Positions 1-4,348 of a stretch of DNA of 5,246 nt are shown in pieces (position 1 is the stretch's first letter; the number at the start of each line of letters is the position of its first letter). Under the pieces are notes generated by a model, which was given only the letters and a program-made list of their open reading frames with translations, searched no databases and was not told the origin of the DNA. The stretch covers positions 1 to 5,246 of the forward strand of contig JAABSK010000199.1 of assembly GCA_011390435.1 (NCBI GenBank). Direction: 5' to 3'. A program made the position numbers and the translations under genes. This DNA comes from Desulfobacteraceae bacterium (GTDB lineage: Bacteria > Desulfobacterota > Desulfobacteria > Desulfobacterales > Desulfobacteraceae).

Positions 1-272
1 GTATTGATGATATTGATGGACTCTTCCAGTGCTGCATCAGCTGTCTGCACAATAGAAATTCCATCAGCACCATTTTTGATGGCCTGACCCAGACCCAGTG
101 CCTGTGAGCGCAGTGAATCTGCAATGGCCATGCCGGAAGCATCATCAGCAGCCTTGTTAATCCGCAAACCTGAAGATAACCGTCCCAGTGAGTCTGACAG
201 ACTGTTATCTGTTTTAATCATGTTCTTGTGGGCATTCATTGCCGCGATGTTCGTGTTAATTCTTAAAGCCAT
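1..272 (-). CDS. fliC: Flagellin, N-terminal part (3' end outside window)
   Basis: Structural subunit of the flagellar filament, exported through the flagellar type III apparatus and polymerised under the FliD cap. The first 90 residues are visible. They begin [17 protein letters not shown] and contain the classic D0/D1 sequence [20 protein letters not shown] (about residues 32-51), the conserved region that packs in the filament core, followed by a helix rich in Q, A and D. The ATG at 270-272 has a perfect AAGGAGG SD (281-287) at an 8-nt spacing and matches the usual flagellin N-terminus. The reading frame is still open at the window edge, so total length is unknown. The gene is divergent from fliD and is preceded by a sigma-28 promoter and a long leader with CsrA-type sites. 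The family assignment is near certain. Whether it is the main flagellin or one of several copies cannot be told. Confidence 0.97.
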   Translation of the reverse strand, partial: MALRINTNIAAMNAHKNMIKTDNSLSDSLGRLSSGLRINKAADDASGMAIADSLRSQALGLGQAIKNGADGISIVQTADAALEESINIIN

Positions 273-280
273 GTGTAATT

Positions 281-287
281 CCTCCTT
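281..287 (-). promoter_or_regulatory. Flagellin SD, overlapping a probable CsrA site
   Basis: AAGGAGG on the minus strand, 8 nt before the flagellin ATG. With its 5' neighbour C it reads CAAGGA, six of seven positions of the CsrA core ACARGGA. In Bacillus subtilis, CsrA represses hag (flagellin) translation through a site overlapping the SD and a second upstream site. The same arrangement is visible here. The SD itself is certain by sequence; its role as a CsrA site is inferred. Confidence 0.75.
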
Positions 288-300
288 GAGAGTGTTAATG

Positions 301-318
301 AAGGGAATCCATTCCCTT
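301..318 (-). promoter_or_regulatory. Leader hairpin with UGGA loop, probable CsrA binding site
   Basis: On the minus strand AAGGGAA-TGGA-TTCCCTT forms a perfect 7-bp stem with a four-base UGGA loop. It ends 13 nt before the flagellin SD. CsrA prefers a GGA motif exposed in a small hairpin loop, which is what is seen. The GGA here and the GGA in the SD are centred about 25 nt apart, within the range in which one CsrA dimer can bridge two sites. There is no U-tract after the stem, so it is not an intrinsic terminator. The structure is seen directly; the function is inferred and is supported by csrA and fliW in the same window. Confidence 0.65.
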
Positions 319-365
319 TTCACTTAAAACATTTTATTCGTTATTAAACTGTTGAACTTTTTTTG

Positions 366-373
366 CCTCCTTT
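366..373 (-). promoter_or_regulatory. Orphan SD-like sequence in the flagellin leader
   Basis: The minus strand reads AAAGGAGG, a near-perfect anti-16S match, about 93 nt upstream of the flagellin start. No ATG, GTG or TTG follows at a usable distance; the first downstream ATG is some 40 nt away and opens only a two-codon frame. It lies inside the predicted transcript, about 50 nt after the likely start site. It could be a ribosome standby site or an additional GGA site for CsrA. Confidence 0.4.
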
Positions 374-428
374 CTGATTTGTTTGTAAAAATATTTCAGA
401 CCAAATACCTTTCTGAAACCAGACTTCA

Positions 429-456
429 TTATCGGCGTGTTAAAAAAACAACTTGA
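429..456 (-). promoter_or_regulatory. Sigma-28 (FliA) promoter of flagellin
   Basis: Read on the minus strand, TCAAGTTG (449-456) is followed by 12 nt and then GCCGATAA (429-436). The -10 element is an exact match to the sigma-28 consensus GCCGATAA. The -35 element matches TAAAGTTT at six of eight positions. The spacer is one base longer than the usual 11. Transcription would begin near 421, giving a leader of about 150 nt. Sigma-28 control is expected for flagellin, which is expressed after hook completion. Confidence 0.85.
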
Positions 457-502
457 ACAAATTTACATTTTTATTATCAATCCATTTTTCTGGGATTTTT
501 TC

Positions 503-530
503 TCATGTTTTATGCACTGTTATCCGATAT
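503..530 (+). promoter_or_regulatory. Probable sigma-28 promoter of the fliD operon
   Basis: TCATGTTT (503-510), a 12-nt spacer, then TCCGATAT (523-530). Each element matches the sigma-28 consensus at six of eight positions. The 12-nt spacing and the TCAnGTT form of the -35 element are shared with the strong flagellin promoter on the other strand, which raises confidence. Transcription would start near 537 and run through fliD, fliS, the small helical gene and flaG. A TATAAT at 538-543 is an alternative but lacks a good -35. Confidence 0.55.
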
Positions 531-557
531 TTTGTATTATAATCGCTGTCTGGACGT

Positions 558-587
558 TACGCAGCGAACATTTACAGGAGACGCGTA
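558..587 (+). promoter_or_regulatory. fliD SD (575-580) in the loop of a small hairpin
   Basis: CAGGAG at 575-580 sits 9 nt before ATG 590 and fixes the fliD start, although the frame is open upstream. TACGC (558-562) can pair with GCGTA (583-587), leaving a 20-nt loop that holds the SD and the sequence TACAGGA, one base short of the CsrA core TACARGGA. The SD is secure. The five-pair hairpin and CsrA binding are tentative. Confidence 0.5.
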
Positions 588-589
588 CC

Positions 590-2260
590 ATGGCAACCGG
601 ATCAATCACATCACTGGGAATCGGATCAGGGCTTGATCTGCAGAATATTCTGGACCAGCTTAAAGAAGCTGATGGGGCACAGATCAGGGCCAAAGAAAAT
701 CAAAAAACAGAATACGAAAATAAAATCAATGCGTATAACGGTGTCAATGCCAGGCTGTTTGCAGTGAAATCAAATGCACTGAATCTGTCGCTTCAATCCA
801 ATTTCATCAAACGAAGCATGACGATCACGGATGAAAAAGTTCTGGATGCCGTTGTCGTGGATGGGGTTGTAAAATCCTCTTATACCATTGATTTTTCCCA
901 GAAGGCCCAGCGAAATTCATGGACATCAGACGGGGTGTCAAGCGCAAGTGACATCATGTTTGCTGAACCAGCTACCGGCATCATGGATCCGGATGATATT
1001 GCAGCAACCATCAATGAAACCATGTCTATCTATTATGGTGAATCCGGCAGTGAGCAGCAGATAGACATTGCGCTGACAGCAGGACTGAGCCTTTCTGAAA
1101 TTGTGGATGAAATCAATTTATCCGCAAACAACAAAGATGGGAATGGCACCCGGCTAGTCCAGGCTTCTCTGGGGCTGAACAGTGATGAAGAATATTACAT
1201 CCGGCTGTCTGCCGTATCCGGCGGGAACAGCGCAGAATCAGAAATTTCAGTTTCAGGATTTAACTATGTTCAACCAGATACCACCATCTCCATGACACAA
1301 AACGATATTTCCACCTATTTAAGCGTCAAACCAGGGACCACCTACCAGGGAATGGTGGACCTGATAAACAATGCAGCCGATAACCCGGGTGTGACCGCTG
1401 CCATTATCGATAACGGGGACGCAGCCAATCCGTACCAGTTCACCCTGACCGCCGACAATACCGGTGAAGATGCCAGGATAAGCCTGACCAATCTGACATT
1501 AACCGAAGTCACCGGCGCTGCAGGTGCATCCCTGGATGCCATGTTCACCGTGAACGGAATTGCTTACCGAAGGCAATCCAACAGTTCCATCAGCGATGTC
1601 ATCAATGGCGTCACCCTGAACCTGAAAAATATCGGTGAGACAACCATCAATATCAATGCAGAAATGGATTCGGTAAAACAAGAGATCGTGTCTCTTGTTG
1701 ATGGATTTAATAATTTAATATCGTATATTAAAGGGTCTGAAGAAGATGAGGAAGCCTCTGAAAACGCACAGCTTTTATCGAATTCTAATGATCTTAACCG
1801 TCTTGTCAGCAGGCTCAACTCTCTTATGACTACCCGTATTGATCTGAGTTCAGAATATACCAGCCTGATGGACTTGGGAATGAGCATCAACAAAGACGGC
1901 ACCATCGCTCTCGATGAAAAAATGCTTGATCAGGCAATTGCATCTGATCCGGAGTCTGTGAGATCGCTGTTCCTTGGAGATGATGACAAAGATATTGCCG
2001 GGCTGGGAAATATCATCAACGACAGCCTGACAGATATGGTTGGTTCCCAGAGTCTTGTTTCCACAGAAATCGATTCTTTAGAAACAAAGATGACCAGGCT
2101 TGACAAAGAAATTGAAAGCTCAACCGAACGTCTGAACAAGCGATATGAAACCATGACAGCTGAATTTGCAAGACTTGACAGCTACATCAGACAACTGAAT
2201 TCAGAAGCGAATTTCATGCAGTCCATGTTTGACTCCTTTAATAACAAAGACAAAAAATAA
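590..2260 (+). CDS. fliD: Flagellar filament cap protein FliD (hook-associated protein 2)
   Basis: FliD forms the oligomeric cap at the filament tip, where it folds exported flagellin into place. The product is 556 residues, longer than the roughly 450-470 of common FliD proteins. The N-terminal domain (residues 5-100) begins SITSLGIGSGLDLQNILDQL and has the heptad-like helices of the D0/D1 leg. Residues 158-223 and 240-302 are two similar beta-alpha-beta modules of the flagellin-IN type, probably the variable head domains. The C-terminal domain starts at FTVNGIAYRR (319-328), includes the hallmark MSINKDGTIALDEKML (431-446), and ends in a coiled coil (about 485-545). The ATG at 590 was chosen for its CAGGAG SD and because homologues start just before the SITSLGIGSG motif. 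It is the first gene of a plus-strand operon, 50 nt before fliS. Identification is secure. Confidence 0.96.
   Translation: MATGSITSLGIGSGLDLQNILDQLKEADGAQIRAKENQKTEYENKINAYNGVNARLFAVKSNALNLSLQSNFIKRSMTITDEKVLDAVVVDGVVKSSYTIDFSQKAQRNSWTSDGVSSASDIMFAEPATGIMDPDDIAATINETMSIYYGESGSEQQIDIALTAGLSLSEIVDEINLSANNKDGNGTRLVQASLGLNSDEEYYIRLSAVSGGNSAESEISVSGFNYVQPDTTISMTQNDISTYLSVKPGTTYQGMVDLINNAADNPGVTAAIIDNGDAANPYQFTLTADNTGEDARISLTNLTLTEVTGAAGASLDAMFTVNGIAYRRQSNSSISDVINGVTLNLKNIGETTININAEMDSVKQEIVSLVDGFNNLISYIKGSEEDEEASENAQLLSNSNDLNRLVSRLNSLMTTRIDLSSEYTSLMDLGMSINKDGTIALDEKMLDQAIASDPESVRSLFLGDDDKDIAGLGNIINDSLTDMVGSQSLVSTEIDSLETKMTRLDKEIESSTERLNKRYETMTAEFARLDSYIRQLNSEANFMQSMFDSFNNKDKK
1061..1495 (+). repeat. 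Two tandem flagellin-IN-like modules within fliD
   Basis: Residues 158-223 and 240-302 of FliD share an order of elements: a short strand, a helix of the form SLSEIVDEIN or TYQGMVDLIN, an N/D-rich turn, a strand ending in a small-residue VTA/VQAS motif, and a final strand RLSAVSG or TLTADNTG followed by an I-S motif. The similarity is at protein level only; no long DNA identity is visible. Such modules usually make the surface-exposed head of the cap. Confidence 0.5.
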
Positions 2261-2310
2261 AACATTTACGCGAAAAGAAATTTTACCAACAACTGAAGCG
2301 AGGAGAAACA

Positions 2311-2799
2311 ATGACGCCACACAGCATGATCGGAAATTACCTGAACAATCATTACGAAGGGATGACGTCTGAACAATTAATACTGCTGCTTTATAAAGGA
2401 GCTATCGATCGCCTGAAACTGACCATAGAAGGAATTGAAGAAAAAAATATCAAAAAAAAGGGGGAAAATCTCAGCAAAGCGATTGCCATTATTTCGGAAC
2501 TGAATGCCTCTGTTGATACAAAAATGAATGATGAGGTTTCCCTCTTTTTAAGAGGTCTTTATAATTCAATTCTCATGGAACTTCCAAAGGTCTCCATCTC
2601 CAACGATACTCATATTCTTCAGCAGACCAAAGCCTATATATCAAAACTCAAGGAAATCTGGGAAAAGGATGTAATGCCAAAAGGAAAAAATAAACAAAAT
2701 TTTTCTGAGAAAACAAAGTCGGGTGTGACCCCCCCCCGGGCAGAAAATTTTAGCAGTATCCGATCACCAGGCTCAGCCTTTGGATCAATTGCGGTTTGA
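2311..2799 (+). CDS. fliS: Flagellin export chaperone FliS
   Basis: Cytosolic chaperone that binds the C-terminus of flagellin to prevent premature polymerisation and deliver it to the export gate. In species with FliW it also takes part in flagellin homeostasis. The product is 162 residues, against about 125-135 for typical FliS. Residues 8-122 carry the family pattern: NYLNNHYEGMTSEQLILLLY (9-28) followed by GAIDRL, the KGENLSKAIAIISELNASVD stretch (50-69), the LYNSILMEL helix (83-91), and the closing KLKEIWEKD helix. Residues 123-162 are a polar, probably disordered tail that is not part of the four-helix core. A run of nine C falls at codons 140-143 in this tail, so a one-base length change would replace the last 20 or so residues. 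The GAGGAG SD (2300-2305) lies 5 nt before ATG. The start and core are secure; the C-terminus is less so. Confidence 0.93.
   Translation: MTPHSMIGNYLNNHYEGMTSEQLILLLYKGAIDRLKLTIEGIEEKNIKKKGENLSKAIAIISELNASVDTKMNDEVSLFLRGLYNSILMELPKVSISNDTHILQQTKAYISKLKEIWEKDVMPKGKNKQNFSEKTKSGVTPPRAENFSSIRSPGSAFGSIAV
2729..2737 (+). repeat. Poly-C tract (nine C) inside fliS
   Basis: A homopolymer of nine C immediately followed by GGG, within the non-core tail of FliS. With nine C the frame ends at 2797-2799. With eight C the frame would run on to TAA at 2819-2821, giving 169 residues. With ten C it would stop soon after, in the TTTTAG around 2751. It is the longest C or G run seen in the window. It may be a slippage site or an assembly error. 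Confidence 0.7.
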
Positions 2800-2823
2800 C
2801 AGATGGAAAAAAAGGATTTAAAA

Positions 2824-3225
2824 ATGGAACAGGAATTTAAACAGATACAAAACATATTAGATGAACTGTATGAAATTCAAGCCAACCATCTTGAATCGTT
2901 TAACAAAACTGTATTGCCTGATATTGAACAGCAGTCTGCCGACCGTGAAAAGAAATTCCGTCATTTTAAAAAACGAATGGTGGACTTCATCCATCGCACA
3001 GACGCCCGGAAAGATGATAAAACAGAATCAATGCTGAGTTTTTGCAGCGCCCGCATTACATCGTTGATAGACCAGAACAAGTCTCTTGAAACAAAGGTCA
3101 GAAACTACAGAGACCGGATCAGAACTGAAATCGGGCATCTTTCAAAAGGCAAACAGGTTATCAGCAAGTATGGTTCACCCAAAGGAATGTCAAAAAACCC
3201 AAGAGTAATCAGCATTTCAAATTAA
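2824..3225 (+). CDS. Small helical protein, possible FliT/FlgN-like flagellar chaperone
   Basis: Not firmly recognised. From ATG 2824 the product is 133 residues, strongly charged (many K, R, D, E) and predicted from composition to be almost all helix, with heptad-like stretches at about 1-30, 35-58 and 68-110. It has no signal peptide or membrane segment and a single cysteine (C74). The C-terminal part (about 107-133) is KGKQVISKYGS followed by a G-, P- and S-containing tail. A short helical protein directly after fliS and before flaG is the usual place for the FliD chaperone FliT, and this is the best inference for its role. An in-frame ATG at 2803 would add seven residues but has no SD. 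ATG 2824 has AAGGA (2812-2816) 7 nt upstream and was preferred. FlgN-like or lineage-specific function is possible. Confidence 0.7.
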   Translation: MEQEFKQIQNILDELYEIQANHLESFNKTVLPDIEQQSADREKKFRHFKKRMVDFIHRTDARKDDKTESMLSFCSARITSLIDQNKSLETKVRNYRDRIRTEIGHLSKGKQVISKYGSPKGMSKNPRVISISN

Positions 3226-3246
3226 TACGCGAACAAGGAGCCTCCG

Positions 3247-3630
3247 ATGAATGTCAACAATATCACCCCGATATCAGGTTCTTCCAAGGCGGCACCGATT
3301 GAATCAATGCCGCCTCCAAACAAAAACAATGAAAACAAAACAATCAATAAAGCGCAGCACCTTGAATCCTCAAAAAATGTCAACGATCAGAAAGATCGTT
3401 TTTCTGTAGAAGAAGCCCATGAGATGGTGGAACTTCTGAACGAGTATATGGATGGATTTCAAACCAACCTGGGATTTTCCATCCGGAAAGAGCTTGGCAA
3501 TCAGGTGGTTGTGGAAATCAAAAACAGGGATACCCACGAACTGATCAAACAGATTCCTGCAGAAGAACTGCTGGCCATCAAAGAGAAAATGGAAGAATTA
3601 ACCGGACTTCTTCTGGACCACAGCGTTTAG
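3247..3630 (+). CDS. flaG: FlaG family flagellar protein
   Basis: FlaG proteins affect filament length and are usually encoded next to fliD and fliS; their exact mechanism is not settled. The product is 127 residues. Residues 1-50 are polar and low in complexity (P, N, K, S), typical of the poorly conserved FlaG N-terminus. Residues 52-127 are the FlaG domain: a helix with ELLNEYMDGFQTNLGFSI (62-79), a strand NQVVVEIKN, then the hallmark THELIKQIPAEELLAIKEKM (96-115) and a final helix ending in TGLLLDHSV. AAGGAG (3235-3240) lies 6 nt before ATG. It is the last gene of the fliD operon and ends only 18 nt from the 3' end of the convergent fliW. The leader reads ACAAGGA, a full match to the CsrA core. 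Confidence 0.93.
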   Translation: MNVNNITPISGSSKAAPIESMPPPNKNNENKTINKAQHLESSKNVNDQKDRFSVEEAHEMVELLNEYMDGFQTNLGFSIRKELGNQVVVEIKNRDTHELIKQIPAEELLAIKEKMEELTGLLLDHSV

Positions 3631-3648
3631 TTTCAGCTGCAGTGTTTG

Positions 3649-4086
3649 TCATGCAGATTCCAGAACATTATGCTGATGGGAATAGGGTGAGTTGGGCACG
3701 ATCACCTGAATCGCCTCATTTGTTTTCGGGTTGATCACAATGGGACCGATCAGGTTGGCACTGATCGTTTTTTTCTTATCCGCCTCTGATATATTGATCA
3801 CCACATATATCAGCAGATCCGCTGTTTTAATCCCCTTCCACTTCTGTGTTGCAATAAATCCTTCCAGATCAATCTCATAGTCTGGTTTAAAGAGAAACGG
3901 ACTCATGACCACCAGGGCAAGGTTGGGCTCTGTCACAGACTGAAACCAGCAGAATGGTGCTGATTTGGGATCTTCGATCAGTACAAAACGGTCAAATCCG
4001 GGAAAACCGGGCAATCCTTCCGGCATGAAAAGGGTTTTTTGATCATCAATCTCGATTTCACCAAATTTTCGAGTCTGTATTTTCAC
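3649..4086 (-). CDS. fliW: Flagellar assembly factor FliW (CsrA antagonist)
   Basis: FliW binds CsrA and relieves its repression of flagellin translation. It also binds flagellin, so cytosolic flagellin switches the system. The product is 145 residues, close to the usual 130-150. Family marks are the opening strand KIQTRKFGEIEID, EGLPGFPGFDRFVLIED (23-39), PFCWFQSVTEPNLALVV (44-60), DYEIDL (69-74), ANLIGPIVIN (110-119) and PYSHQH (134-139). The start is GTG at 4084-4086, sharing GTGA with the csrA stop, which implies translational coupling. AGGGAG within the csrA 3' end serves as SD. No ATG lies nearby as an alternative. The gene ends 18 nt from flaG with no evident terminator. Confidence 0.95.
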   Translation of the reverse strand: MKIQTRKFGEIEIDDQKTLFMPEGLPGFPGFDRFVLIEDPKSAPFCWFQSVTEPNLALVVMSPFLFKPDYEIDLEGFIATQKWKGIKTADLLIYVVINISEADKKKTISANLIGPIVINPKTNEAIQVIVPNSPYSHQHNVLESA

Positions 4087-4334
4087 TCTTTTTTCTCCCT
4101 GGATAGCGTCTTTTTAAACAACTCTGCTGCTGCGGCAATATCGGTTAAATCCTTTTTTGCCGCAGCAATATTTTCATTCTTCACCTGTTCCAATACCTCC
4201 ATTCGAAAAATGGCAACGTCCTTTGGCGCATCAACACCGATTTTGACAACATTACCGTCAATGCTTAAAATGCTGACAACAATCTGGTCACCAATCTTTA
4301 TTTTCTCCTCTGCCCTTCGGGTCAGAACAAGCAT
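4083..4334 (-). CDS. csrA: Carbon storage regulator CsrA (mRNA-binding translational regulator)
   Basis: Homodimeric RNA-binding protein that recognises GGA motifs in mRNA leaders and blocks ribosome access. The product is 83 residues: a core of about 60 starting MLVLTRRAEEKIKIGD, then a helical, A- and K-rich tail. Key RNA-binding residues L4, R6, R7 and R44 are present, as is the GVDAPKDVAIFR motif (33-44). The tail, about 20 residues longer than in E. coli, is typical of CsrA in bacteria that have FliW, which docks on it. N55, a position reported as important for FliW in B. subtilis CsrA, is conserved. The SD AAGGA (4344-4348) lies 9 nt before ATG, immediately after the flgL stop codon. 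The 3' end overlaps fliW by 4 nt. Confidence 0.96.
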   Translation of the reverse strand: MLVLTRRAEEKIKIGDQIVVSILSIDGNVVKIGVDAPKDVAIFRMEVLEQVKNENIAAAKKDLTDIAAAAELFKKTLSREKKE

Positions 4335-4348
4335 AGAATTGATTCCTT

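Larger units (their letters stand above)
273..589. other. Divergent intergenic control region between flagellin and fliD
   Basis: A 317-nt AT-rich region with no credible gene. On the minus strand it holds the flagellin promoter (429-456) and a leader of roughly 150 nt running to the flagellin start. On the plus strand it holds a probable fliD promoter (503-530) and a fliD leader of about 50 nt. The two promoters are back to back, with about 46 nt of AT-rich DNA between their -35 elements. The plus frame is open from 437 into fliD, but the peptide it would add is hydrophobic and lacks flagellar features, so it is treated as non-coding. Confidence 0.8.

Noticed and set aside
124..327. Plus-strand open frame over the flagellin gene, and similar frames opposite fliD, flgL and csrA
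   Set aside because: They lie antisense or out of frame to confidently identified flagellar genes, lack SDs and have no recognisable protein features.
535..543. TATAAT-like sigma-70 -10 element upstream of fliD
   Set aside because: No reasonable TTGACA-like -35 lies at 16-18 nt, and the sequence is AT-rich enough to give this by chance. The sigma-28-like site fits better.
437..589. In-frame N-terminal extension of fliD starting at ATG 437
   Set aside because: The added 51 residues are hydrophobic and aromatic-rich, lack an SD, overlap both promoters, and precede the normal FliD N-terminus that has its own good SD.
2803..2823. Upstream ATG (2803) as start of the gene after fliS
   Set aside because: It has no SD in front of it, whereas ATG 2824 has AAGGA 7 nt upstream. 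The seven extra residues show no support.
2267..3233. TACGCGAA repeated just after the fliD stop (2267-2274) and after the stop of the gene before flaG (3226-3233)
   Set aside because: Only an 8-base match in two places, with no palindromy or third copy in an equivalent position. Chance is a sufficient explanation.
3637..3656. Inverted repeat CTGCA/TGCAG near the flaG-fliW junction as a terminator
   Set aside because: Only five pairs with a 10-nt loop and no U-tract on either strand.
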